From Nocardioides currus (GTDB lineage Bacteria > Actinomycetota > Actinomycetes > Propionibacteriales > Nocardioidaceae): a stretch of DNA of 64,000 bases. Below are positions 34,852 to 42,461 of this stretch, piece by piece; positions within the stretch are counted from its first letter, which is position 1, and the number at the start of each line of letters is the position of its first letter. A program made the position numbers and the translations under genes. The notes beneath the pieces were generated by a model, which had not been told where the DNA came from, searched no databases, and saw only the letters and a list, made by a program, of their open reading frames with translations. Location: contig NZ_PYXZ01000001.1 in NCBI RefSeq assembly GCF_003057875.1, forward strand, positions 744,001-808,000. The letters are read 5' to 3'.

Positions 34852-35870
34852 CACGCCGCCTCGGCGAGGAAGGAGGCCACCGCCCGACCCAGCGGCGTAC
34901 GGCGATGGCGGACCGGACCGAGGCCCAGGTCGACTGCCTCGGCGAGCCCACGCTGCTCGGGCACCTCGAACGCGACCGCCACCCCGGTCGCCGCCTCGAG
35001 GTCGCGCCGCGACACGGCGCCGCGCCGGGTCGCCAGCCGGATACGCGACGTGTCGCCCATCGGCTGCACCAGCCGCAGGGTCGACGCGACCCCGTTCACG
35101 GTCGCGGGCGTCACCGCCAGCACCAGGTCGCACCGCGCCATCAGCTCGACGGCCACCGCGCCGGACTGCCGGGCCACGTCGAGCACGACGAGCGCGTGAC
35201 CACGCTGCGCGGCCGCCAGCACGTCGCGCACCGTCGACAGGGTCGGAGCGGTCGCCGGTCCCGCGGACCACGTCAGCACGCCGACCCCGTCACGTCGGGG
35301 CACCGCCTCCCGCAACGACCGCGACCCGAGCCGGCCGGTCGAGGTCGCGAGGTCGTCCCACCGCACGCCCGGCTCTTCGTCGAGCCCGAGCAGCCGGTCG
35401 AGGCCGGGCCCGACGGGGTCGGTGTCGACCACGAGGGCGGGCGCGGTCCAGCCGCCCACCTGCCCCAGCGCGCAGGCGAGGGTGGACGCCCCGGCACCGC
35501 CCGCGCCGCCCAGCACCCCGACCACGAGCCCTCGACCCGGCGCCTCCTCGACGTCGCCCAGCAGCGACCCGAGGTGCGACTCCCCGTCGGGCAGGTCGAC
35601 GACGGCGTCCGCCCGGAGGTCGAGGGCGTGCCGGAACACCTCGGCGGGCGGGGCGTGCGAGACCACGACCACGCCCGGCCGGGGCGGCGGCGCCACCGCC
35701 GCCACCTCCGCGAGCAGGTCGTCGCCGACCAGGACGAGCGGGGCCGCCGACCACGCCGTCAGGGCCGCGACCGGGTCGCCGCGCGTGTCGAGCCGGACCC
35801 CGGCCCCGGCGGCGAGGCGGGCGAGGTCCTCGAGGAGGGCGGGGTCGCGGGTGAGGACGAGCGGCTGCAT
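34851..35870 (-). CDS. ssd: CpaE-like / septum-site-determining protein (Ssd)
   Basis: Start ATG 35870 gives 339 residues and the typical N-terminus 'MQPLVLTRDPALLEDLARLA', a receiver-like domain. The second domain is a ParA/MinD-type ATPase: 'VVGVLGGAGGAGASTLACAL' is the deviant Walker A with Ser in place of the signature lysine's partner region (G-G-A-G-A-S-T, lacking the usual Lys), and 'LVVDTDPVGPGLDRLLG' follows. It is the first gene of the tad assembly operon and matches the family TIGR03815; the M. tuberculosis relative is Rv3660c (Ssd). An element shared with flp lies 52 bases upstream. Confidence 0.85.
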   Translation of the reverse strand: MQPLVLTRDPALLEDLARLAAGAGVRLDTRGDPVAALTAWSAAPLVLVGDDLLAEVAAVAPPPRPGVVVVSHAPPAEVFRHALDLRADAVVDLPDGESHLGSLLGDVEEAPGRGLVVGVLGGAGGAGASTLACALGQVGGWTAPALVVDTDPVGPGLDRLLGLDEEPGVRWDDLATSTGRLGSRSLREAVPRRDGVGVLTWSAGPATAPTLSTVRDVLAAAQRGHALVVLDVARQSGAVAVELMARCDLVLAVTPATVNGVASTLRLVQPMGDTSRIRLATRRGAVSRRDLEAATGVAVAFEVPEQRGLAEAVDLGLGPVRHRRTPLGRAVASFLAEAA

Positions 35871-35921
35871 GGGGCGACCCTGACCGACGGGAGGGACAGC
35901 CCGCCCGACGACGTCGCCACT

Positions 35922-35971
35922 CCTGTGGACAGGCGACCACACGCGCGACCTGTGGACGGATTGCGACCCGG
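35922..35971 (-). promoter_or_regulatory. Tad-locus upstream element, copy 2 (before ssd)
   Basis: Blocks CCTGTGGAC (35922-35930), CCTGTGGA (35949-35956) and GATTGCGACCCGG (35959-35971) recur at identical spacing at 31680-31729. On the minus strand the element reads toward ssd. The two GTCCACA cores each resemble part of a DnaA box (CTGTCCACA matches TTGTCCACA at 8 of 9). The divergent HAD gene starts at 36025 and has its own leaderless promoter, TACGAT at 36013-36018. Confidence 0.6.
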
Positions 35972-36024
35972 GACTCGCTGCCGATGCGGCGTACAGAGGA
36001 GGCGCTCGCGCCTACGATGACGGC

Positions 36025-36834
36025 ATGTCAGCACCGGAGGCGCGCCGTACCGCCGCCTTCTTCGACCTCGACAAGACGATCATCGCCACGTCGAGCACGC
36101 TGGCGTTCAGCAAGCCCTTCCAGGCCGGCGGGCTGATCAACCGGCGCGCGATGCTGCGCAGCACCTACGCCCAGTTCGTGTTCCTCGTCGGTGGCGCCGA
36201 CCACGACCAGATGGAGAAGCTGCGCCGCTTCATGTCCGCGATGTGCGCCGGATGGGACGTCGCGACGGTCCGCGAGATCGTCGCCGACACCCTGCACAAC
36301 GTCGTCGACCCACTGGTCTACGACGAGGCCGTCAGCCTGATCGAGGAGCACCACCTCGCCGGCCGGGACGTCGTGATCGTCTCGACGAGCGGGTCCGAGG
36401 TCGTCGAGCCGATCGGCCAGATGCTCGGCGCCGACCTCGTGGTCGCCACGCGGCTCGAGATCGTCGACGGGAAGTACTCCGGCGAGATCGAGTACTACGC
36501 CTACGCCGAGGAGAAGGCGCGCGCGATCCGGGAGCTTGCGGAGAGCGCCGGCTACGACCTCGAGCACAGCTACGGCTACAGCGACTCGATCACCGACGTG
36601 ACCATGCTCGAGACCGTCGGGCACCCGCACGCGGTCAACCCCGACAAGGACCTCCGCAAGGTCGCCGTCGATCGGGGCTGGCCGGTGCTGGTGTTCACGA
36701 AACCGGTCGGCCTGCGCAGCCGTGTGCCCTTCCCGCCGGCCCGGCAGACACTCGCCGCGCTGGCCGTCGGAGGCGCGATCGCTGCGGGCGGTGTCCTGTG
36801 GGCGAACTCTCGCAAGCGGCGCTTCGAGGGATAG
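36025..36834 (+). CDS. HAD-IB family phosphatase (SerB-like) with C-terminal membrane segment
   Basis: 269 residues. HAD motif I is 'FFDLDKTIIATSS' (Asp14 and Asp16), motif II is 'VIVSTSGSEVVEPI', and motifs III/IV are 'EEKARAIRELA' and 'YGYSDSITDVTMLETVG'. The IB subgroup includes phosphoserine phosphatase, but the C-terminal tail 'ALAVGGAIAAGGVLWANSRK' is a membrane anchor followed by positive residues, as in the Rv3661-like family. The -10 box TACGAT ends six bases before the ATG, so the mRNA is probably leaderless. The substrate is unknown. The candidate small RNA follows. Confidence 0.88.
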   Translation: MSAPEARRTAAFFDLDKTIIATSSTLAFSKPFQAGGLINRRAMLRSTYAQFVFLVGGADHDQMEKLRRFMSAMCAGWDVATVREIVADTLHNVVDPLVYDEAVSLIEEHHLAGRDVVIVSTSGSEVVEPIGQMLGADLVVATRLEIVDGKYSGEIEYYAYAEEKARAIRELAESAGYDLEHSYGYSDSITDVTMLETVGHPHAVNPDKDLRKVAVDRGWPVLVFTKPVGLRSRVPFPPARQTLAALAVGGAIAAGGVLWANSRKRRFEG

Positions 36835-36868
36835 CCGAACACTCAGCAACCCGTCGAGATGTCAAGGC

Positions 36869-37070
36869 TTGTGACTGGCCACCAACCGGCGTACACATGA
36901 GGGCACAACTCAAGAGTTTGCACGTGATTCGGGTACCCACGCGGCGATCTACCCTTCGAAGAGGGCGCGAGTCATCGGGATTCTCCCGGGACAGCAGTTA
37001 GATGTTGCACGCCTGATAGCCGAGGTTCACGTGTCAGCGACGGCACCCGATCCCCGTGGTCGGGTGCCGT
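36869..37070 (+). ncRNA. Candidate 6S-like RNA (Ms1/MTS2823 position) with promoter
   Basis: No gene is visible between 36835 and 37088. TTGTGA (36869-36874), 17 bases, and TACACA (36892-36897) can act as a promoter, with a start near 36904. The RNA would end at the hairpin 37040-37070, about 170 nt. Paired segments are nested: CACGTGA (36921-36927) with TCACGTG (37027-37033), ATCTA (36947-36951) with TAGAT (36999-37003), and two terminal hairpins, CCCTT/GAGGG (36952-36965) and CGGGA/TCCCG (36976-36988). The location between the HAD gene and the convergent Rv3662c-type gene is where mycobacteria encode the RNA-polymerase-binding RNA Ms1/MTS2823. Function is inferred from place and shape only. 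Confidence 0.5.
37040..37070. terminator. Hairpin between the candidate RNA and the Fic-like gene
   Basis: ACGGCACCCGA (37040-37050) pairs perfectly with TCGGGTGCCGT (37060-37070) around a 9-base loop. It lies 18 bases past the stop of the minus-strand Fic-like gene and at the end of the predicted plus-strand RNA, so it may terminate both. Confidence 0.7.
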
Positions 37071-37088
37071 TCGCGCTGCACCAGGACG

Positions 37089-37814
37089 TCACTCGGCCGT
37101 ACGCCGCAGCGGGGACGCCTCAGCACCGGCGACGTACGCCTCGGCGGCGTAGAGCACCCACCCGTGCACGCCGCGCGGGCCGCCGTCGGCGTAGCCGCGC
37201 AGGTTGGACTCGTACTCGGCCCGCAGCGCGAGGTGGCCGGCCTCGGGCACGACCAGCGACTTCGCGTCGACGCCGCGGGAGACGAGCACCAGCCGCTCGA
37301 GCGCCCGCGCGACGATCCCGTTGTGGGAGGCGAAGGGCGCGGCGGTCGCGACGTCCGCGTGCACGACCCCGGCGACCAGCAGAGCCGGAGCCGAGGTGGC
37401 CGCCAGCAGCAGCTCGGAGACCCCACGCAGCCGGTCGGCCGAGGCCGCGTCGCGCGGTCGGCCGAGCGAGTCGTCGGGCACCGAGCCGGCCGCCACGACC
37501 GCGTGCAGCCGGGCGATCGCCTGCAGGGGCGCGGTCTTCAGCAACGGCGCGAGCGCCAGCTGGGAGGCCGAGAGCCGCAACGCGTCCTGCGCGATCGCGT
37601 CGCCGTCGCCGGCCCGGACCTCGGCCAGCGTGGACGACGAACCCTCGAGCACCGCGCTCGCATGGGCCCCGCGCAGGAGCGACTCGGCGGTCATCTCGGG
37701 CGACGTGCGCCGCAGTCCCCGGTCGCGCAGCATCACGTCGATGCCGTCGCGCGCAGCGGCGTACGCCGACGGGACGCCCTCGAGGTCGACGAGCCAGGCA
37801 ACGGGGTCGGTCAC
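37089..37814 (-). CDS. Fic-fold protein with degenerate active site
   Basis: 241 residues from GTG 37814. The segment at 159-170, 'APFASHNGIVAR', fits the Fic motif HPF-x-(D/E)-GNG-R-x-x-R without gaps, within 'VVHADVATAAPF' and 'ALERLVLVSRG'. The catalytic His is Ala, Asp/Glu is Ser, the following Gly is His, and the first Arg is Ile; Asn, Gly and the last Arg remain. An intact class II inhibitory-type motif (S/T-x-x-x-E-G) is seen as 'SAVLEG' at 53-58. AMP transfer looks impossible, so it is a likely pseudoenzyme. It is divergent from a methyltransferase gene by 28 bases and is convergent with the candidate RNA. Confidence 0.7.
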   Translation of the reverse strand: MTDPVAWLVDLEGVPSAYAAARDGIDVMLRDRGLRRTSPEMTAESLLRGAHASAVLEGSSSTLAEVRAGDGDAIAQDALRLSASQLALAPLLKTAPLQAIARLHAVVAAGSVPDDSLGRPRDAASADRLRGVSELLLAATSAPALLVAGVVHADVATAAPFASHNGIVARALERLVLVSRGVDAKSLVVPEAGHLALRAEYESNLRGYADGGPRGVHGWVLYAAEAYVAGAEASPLRRTAE

Positions 37815-37842
37815 AGTGGAGGACGCTAGTAGCCTCGAGCGG

Positions 37843-38685
37843 GTGAGTGACGAGCAGCCCGGCCAGACGCCCCTCGGGGACTCCTTCGGCGCCGTGGCGG
37901 AGGCCTACGACCGCGGTCGTCCGTCCTACCCGGCCGAGGCGATCGCCTGGCTTCTCGACGGTGACGCCAAGATCGTGCTCGAGCTCGGCGCGGGCACCGG
38001 CAAGCTGACGCGCGGGATGGTCGACCAGGGCCACGCGGTCTTCGCGACCGAGAAGGACCCCGCGATGCTGGCGGTCCTGCAGGAGCGGGTGCCCGAGGTC
38101 AGCGCCAAGGTCGCCGGCGCCGAGGAGATCCCCGCCAACGACCGCAGCGTCGACGTCGTGATCGCGGCGCAGGCGTTCCACTGGTTCGACCACGAGCGCG
38201 CGCTGCCGGAGATCGCGCGGGTGCTGAAGCCGGGCGGGCACCTCGCGGTGGTGTGGAACTTCTTCGACATGCGCATCCCGTGGGTGCGCAAGCTGGTCGA
38301 GGTGATGGGCGAGCGCAGCGCCACCTCGAGCTCGCAGGATGTGCTCGAGGGCACCGACCTCTTCGGCGAGGTGGAGGCCACGACGTTCAGCTTCTGGCAG
38401 GACGTCACCCGCGACACCCTCGTCGACATCGTCGCCTCCCGCTCGTACGTCGCCTCGCTGCCCGACGACCAACGGGAGGCCAAGCTCGACGCCGTCCGTG
38501 CGCTCTACGACGACTACGGCCGCGGCCACGACGGCATGCAGTTGCCCTACACCGTCGAGTGCTTCCGCGCGAAGGTCGTCGACCAGAGCGACTCCGCAAC
38601 CGAAGTGCCGGCCGATGCATCACACGAGCAGCCGATCGTCTCCGACGGCACCGACACCGACATGCTGCTGATCGACTTCAAGTAG
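37843..38685 (+). CDS. Class I SAM-dependent methyltransferase (UbiE/Methyltransf_11 type)
   Basis: Start GTG 37843; a TAGCCT -10 box (37830-37835) lies seven bases upstream, fitting a leaderless mRNA; 280 residues. The frame is open far upstream but overlaps the Fic-like gene. The start region 'FGAVAEAYDRGRPSYP' is characteristic; SAM motif I is 'VLELGAGTGKLTRGM', followed by 'VFATEKDPAML', 'VDVVIAAQAFHWFD' and 'EIARVLKPGGHLAVVWN'. This set is typical of small-molecule methyltransferases. The last 30 residues are acidic and variable. The substrate is unknown. Confidence 0.85.
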   Translation: MSDEQPGQTPLGDSFGAVAEAYDRGRPSYPAEAIAWLLDGDAKIVLELGAGTGKLTRGMVDQGHAVFATEKDPAMLAVLQERVPEVSAKVAGAEEIPANDRSVDVVIAAQAFHWFDHERALPEIARVLKPGGHLAVVWNFFDMRIPWVRKLVEVMGERSATSSSQDVLEGTDLFGEVEATTFSFWQDVTRDTLVDIVASRSYVASLPDDQREAKLDAVRALYDDYGRGHDGMQLPYTVECFRAKVVDQSDSATEVPADASHEQPIVSDGTDTDMLLIDFK

Positions 38686-38711
38686 GCAGCATTCCTCCAG
38701 GGGGACCTGCC

Positions 38712-40177
38712 ATGCGCCGTACGGCGACACTCACCGCACTTCTGTTGGGGGCCGCGCTCCTCGTGCCGACCGGCTCGGCCACCGCCGCCGGCGAGACCTG
38801 CCGCGGCGAGGCCGCCACGATCGTGGGCACCGGAGCTCCTGTCGTCGGCACCGACGGACGCGACGTGATCGTGACCGGCACCTCGACCACTGTCTCCTCC
38901 GGCGCCGGGGACGACCTGATCTGCGTGGCGCTGTCGATCGCCGGCGGCAACATCCTCCAGGTCGACGCCGGACCCGGCAACGACCTCGTCGACAGCACCG
39001 GCATGCCGGACAACTACTACCTCGACGCCGTTCTGGGCGACGGTGCCGACACCTTCGTGGGTGGACCAGAGGCCGAGAGCGTGATCGCCGGCGTCGCCGG
39101 CGAGTCCTATCTCTCTGCGCCAGGCGAGTCGGAGCGAGACGTGATCGACACCGGCGACGGAGCGGACACCATCACCTCCGGCGGGCCGGGCCTGCCGAAC
39201 CCCGACGTGGTGCGCGCGGGCGGCGACAACGACCTCGTCGTCTGGGCGGGCGTCATGGCCGCAGACGGAGTGCTGGACGCGGGCGAGGGCCACGATCTGC
39301 TCCTGCCCCGTGCCTCAGGGGCGACCTTCGACGTGGACCTCGCCACCCGAACGATCGGGCGCGACGGTGTGCCCGAAGCGGTCTTCGACGCCTTTGAACG
39401 CGTGAGCATCAGCCCGGAGCCGGGCCTCGGGGCGATCGACATCTCCGGGAGCGCCGGCAACGACATCGTCGACGTCCGCGCGGCAGCCGTCGTGCATGCA
39501 GATCTCGACGGCGGCGACGACTCCCTGACGCTGTCGGCGACGCCGGTCGGGACCGACCTCGACCTCGGAACCGGACTGGACGGGGTGTCCGTGCGGTCTC
39601 TCGATGGCTCGGTGGACCTCGACCTCGCCGACCAGACGCTCGCCATCGACGGCTCCGCTGGGGCACGCCTGGTCGGTGTCGAGAGCGCCTACGCCTCCGC
39701 GCTCGAGGTGCGGATGGTGGGCAGCTCGGGAGACAACCCACTCCTGGCCATCGGCTGTCGGGTCTCGATCGACGGCCGGGGTGGCAGCGACCAGATCACG
39801 CACGGAACTTCGACTTCGACGCGGACCAGGGCTACGACTGCACGAGCGCGAAGGTCACCTTGCGCGGCGGTGCCGGCGCCGACGAGATCCGCGGCGGCAA
39901 GCAGGCCGACCGGATCTACGGCGGCGGTGGCGACGACCGCATCACGACCGGCCCTGCCGTCGACCGGGGGACCAACCGGGCCTGGGGAGGAGGCGGCAAC
40001 GACCGCATCGACGGCGGCAGCGCCACTGACCGGCTGATGGGCGGAAACGGTCGCGACACGCTGATCGGGGACAAGCGCCACGACACCCTGATCGGCGGCC
40101 GCGGGCGTGATCGCGTCGACGGCGGCAAGGGAGGTGACCGCTGCGCCGCCGAGGTCGAGAGGTCCTGCGAGCGCTGA
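38712..40177 (+). pseudogene. Secreted RTX/hemolysin-type calcium-binding repeat protein, frameshifted
   Basis: ATG 38712 begins a signal peptide ('RRTATLTALLLGAALLVPTG'). Glycine/aspartate-rich segments such as 'SGAGDDLICV', 'AGPGNDLVDS' and 'GSAGNDIVDV' run to about 39800. There the frame breaks: the original frame ends at 40037, while the frame shifted by one base continues 'NFDFDADQGYDCTSAKVTLR' and then clear nonapeptide repeats ('GGAGADEIRGG', 'GGGGDDRITTG', 'GGGGNDRIDGG', 'GGNGRDTLIGD') to the TGA at 40175-40177. One lost base near 39801-39808 explains it. Either a real inactivating mutation or a sequencing error. The intact protein would have about 488 residues and bind calcium outside the cell. 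Confidence 0.78.
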
Positions 40178-40178
40178 G

Positions 40179-40223
40179 GTCGTGGTCGATCGCAGTCATC
40201 GGATGACTGCGATCGACCACGAC
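40179..40223 (+). terminator. 22-bp perfect inverted repeat after the RTX-like gene
   Basis: Bases 40179-40200 and 40202-40223 are exact reverse complements around a single G. As RNA it forms a stem of about 20 pairs with a tiny loop, starting two bases past the TGA at 40177. It separates the RTX-like gene from the two-component operon, which has its own TACCCT -10 box at 40262-40267. Confidence 0.75.
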
Positions 40224-40273
40224 CCTCTCGCGCCGTACGGCTCCGGACGACGACACGCGGCTACCCTCCCCCC

Positions 40274-41389
40274 ATGTGGCGCTGGCGGCGGACCCACCTC
40301 GGCACCGAGGCCGACCGGGCGACGTTCCGCACGCTGCACACCGCCTCGCTCGCCGCGCCGGCGCTGCGCGAGGGGCTGACGAACGCCAGCGCCGAGCGCA
40401 GCCTGCGTCACCTGCGCGCCCTGCTCGGCACCCCGGCCGCCGCACTGACCGACACCAGCGGGGTGCTCGCGTGGGACGGCCTCGGCCACCACCACACGGC
40501 CGAGACCGCCCAGGTCGTCGCCGACCTGCCCGAGGGCGCGCCCACCCGGATCACCGAGGCGCACTGCAAGGACAAGGGCTGCGCGGTCCGGCAGCTGGTG
40601 ATCGCCCCGCTCGTCGTCGAGGAGGTGCTGGTCGGGACGCTCGTCGTCGGCGCCCCACTCGCCACCGGTGGCCTGGTCCGGGCCGCCAACGAGGTGGCGG
40701 CCTGGGTCTCGGGGCAGCTCGAGCTGGCGAGCCTGGACGACTCCCGGACCGCACTGATGGAGGCCGAGGTCCGCGCCCTGCGCGCCCAGATCAGCCCGCA
40801 CTTCATCTACAACTCGCTCGGCGCGATCGCCAGCTTCGTCCGCACCGATCCCGACCGGGCGCGCGAGCTGCTGCTGGAGTTCGCCGACTTCACCCGCTAC
40901 TCCTTCCGCAGCCACGGCGACTACACCACGCTGTCGGAGGAGCTGCGCTCCGTCGAGCGCTACCTCCTGCTGGAGCAGGCGCGCTTCGGCGACCGGCTGA
41001 AGGTGACGCTGCGGATCGCGCCGGAGGTGCTGCCCGTCGCCGTACCCTTCCTGTGCATCCAGCCCCTCGTCGAGAACGCCGTGCGCCACGGGCTCGAGGC
41101 CAGCGCCGACAAGGAGGACGGGGTCGGCCACCTCTCGATCACCGCGCGCGACCTCGACCAGGAGTGCGTGATCGAGGTCGAGGACGACGGCGCGGGCGAG
41201 GACCCCGAGCGGGTACGGCGCGCGCTGGCCGGGGACACGTCGATGGACTCGGTCGGGCTGGGCAACGTCGACGCGCGGCTGCGCAACGCGTACGGCGACG
41301 ACTACGGTCTGGTCGTCGAGACCGCGCCCGGCGCCGGCACCAAGGTGATCGTGCGGGTGCCCAAGTTCGCCCCCGGAGTGCAGCTGTGA
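40274..41389 (+). CDS. LytS-type sensor histidine kinase with GAF-like domain
   Basis: 371 residues. The N-terminal 160 residues resemble a GAF sensory domain ('SAERSLRHLRALLGTPAAAL', 'CKDKGCAVRQLVIAPLVV'), with a Cys pair 'HCKDKGC' that could bind a metal or sense redox state. The kinase part has the His_kinase motif 'RAQISPHFIYNSLGAIASF' and the ATP-binding 'IQPLVENAVRHGLE' and 'GLGNVDARLRNAYG'. No membrane span is visible, so it is cytoplasmic or depends on a partner. The -10 box TACCCT lies six bases before the ATG (leaderless). The LytTR regulator gene overlaps its stop (GTGA). Confidence 0.88.
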   Translation: MWRWRRTHLGTEADRATFRTLHTASLAAPALREGLTNASAERSLRHLRALLGTPAAALTDTSGVLAWDGLGHHHTAETAQVVADLPEGAPTRITEAHCKDKGCAVRQLVIAPLVVEEVLVGTLVVGAPLATGGLVRAANEVAAWVSGQLELASLDDSRTALMEAEVRALRAQISPHFIYNSLGAIASFVRTDPDRARELLLEFADFTRYSFRSHGDYTTLSEELRSVERYLLLEQARFGDRLKVTLRIAPEVLPVAVPFLCIQPLVENAVRHGLEASADKEDGVGHLSITARDLDQECVIEVEDDGAGEDPERVRRALAGDTSMDSVGLGNVDARLRNAYGDDYGLVVETAPGAGTKVIVRVPKFAPGVQL

Positions 41390-42096
41390 GCCTGAACGTC
41401 CTCGTCATCGACGACGAGCGGCCCGCGCTCGACGAGCTGGTGTTCCTGCTGGAGCGCGACCCGCGCATCGCCGCCATCACGGGCTGCGACTCCGCGACCG
41501 ACGCCCTGCGGCTGCTGCAGGACGCGAGCGTCGACGCGGTCTTCCTCGACATCCAGATGCCCGGCCTGACCGGCCTCGACCTGGCGCAGGTGCTCTCGCG
41601 GTTCAAGGCGCCGCCGCCGATCGTGTTCGTCACCGCGCACGACGAGCACGCCGTCGAGGCCTTCGACCTGCACGCCGTCGACTACGTCCTCAAGCCGGTG
41701 CGCGAGGAGCGTCTCGCCGAGGCCGTGCGCCGCATCGTCGCGTCCACCTCGCCCACCCCGAGCGGCGACACCCAGATCCCGGTCGAGCGCGGCGGTGTCA
41801 CCCGCTTCATCGCCCGCAGCGACGTCACGCACGTCGAGGCGCAGGGCGACTACGCGCGACTGCACACCCTGCACGACTCCCACCTCGTGCGTACGCCGCT
41901 GTCGACCCTGGCCGAGGAGTGGGCCGGCGCTGGCTTCGTCCGGATCCACCGCTCGTTGCTCGTGGCGCTGGCCCACGTCTCCGAGCTGCGGGTCGACTCC
42001 GGCCGGGCGAGCGTGGTGGTCGGCGGCCGCGAGCTGCCCGTCAGCCGCCGGCACACCCGCGAGCTGCGCGAGCTCCTGACCAGACGCCCGTCATGA
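41386..42096 (+). CDS. LytTR-family response regulator
   Basis: 236 residues from GTG 41386. The receiver domain has 'VLVIDDERPALDELVFLLE', phospho-acceptor Asp in 'AVFLDIQMPGLTGLDLA', 'VFVTAHDEHAVEAF' and 'VDYVLKPV'. The C-terminal LytTR DNA-binding domain shows 'THVEAQGDYARLHTLHDS', 'FVRIHRSLLVAL' and 'LPVSRRHTRELRELL'. LytTR regulators bind pairs of 9-bp direct repeats; a fitting pair lies at 44925-44954 before the second symporter operon. LytS/LytTR pairs such as BtsSR of E. coli control pyruvate uptake, which fits the symporter genes here. Confidence 0.9.
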   Translation: MSLNVLVIDDERPALDELVFLLERDPRIAAITGCDSATDALRLLQDASVDAVFLDIQMPGLTGLDLAQVLSRFKAPPPIVFVTAHDEHAVEAFDLHAVDYVLKPVREERLAEAVRRIVASTSPTPSGDTQIPVERGGVTRFIARSDVTHVEAQGDYARLHTLHDSHLVRTPLSTLAEEWAGAGFVRIHRSLLVALAHVSELRVDSGRASVVVGGRELPVSRRHTRELRELLTRRPS

Positions 42097-42461
42097 ACGA
42101 GCGCGTCCGGGTCACCGGTCCGGCGAGGCGGCGAGCCACCACGGGCGACCGCTCGGGCACCCGCGAGATCGACGCCGGCACCGAGCTGGGGCGCGTCTAC
42201 ATGCAGTCGCTCCTCCGCGAGCAGCTGCGGCTCGCGCTGGGCATCCTCGGACTGCTCGTCGTGACCGTCGGGATGCTCCCGCTCGTCTTCCACCTGCTGC
42301 CCGGGCTCGCGGAGGTGCGGGTCGGCCCGCTGCCGCTGTCGTGGCTGCTGCTCGGGGTGGTCGTCTACCCGTGGCTGATCGTGCTCGGCTGGTTCTACAT
42401 CCGCCGCTCGGAGGCCAACGAGCGCGACTTCGCGTCCCTGGTCGAGGAGGTAGAGAGGTGA
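42093..42461 (+). CDS. Small two-TM membrane protein, symporter partner (DUF485-like)
   Basis: 122 residues from ATG 42093, overlapping the regulator stop (ATGA). A basic N-terminal tail of about 35 residues is followed by two membrane helices ('LALGILGLLVVTVGMLPLVF' and 'LSWLLLGVVVYPWLIVLGW') and the tail 'IRRSEANERDFASLVEEVE'. This is the layout of the YjcH/DUF485 proteins that are co-encoded with acetate symporters. The sequence itself is more divergent than the protein at 45062. The symporter gene starts in its stop codon (GTGA). Confidence 0.75.
   Translation: MNERVRVTGPARRRATTGDRSGTREIDAGTELGRVYMQSLLREQLRLALGILGLLVVTVGMLPLVFHLLPGLAEVRVGPLPLSWLLLGVVVYPWLIVLGWFYIRRSEANERDFASLVEEVER

Noticed and set aside
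35922..35971. Replication origin (DnaA box cluster)
   Set aside because: Only two or three imperfect boxes, no dnaA, dnaN or AT-rich unwinding region; the element recurs before flp at fixed spacing.
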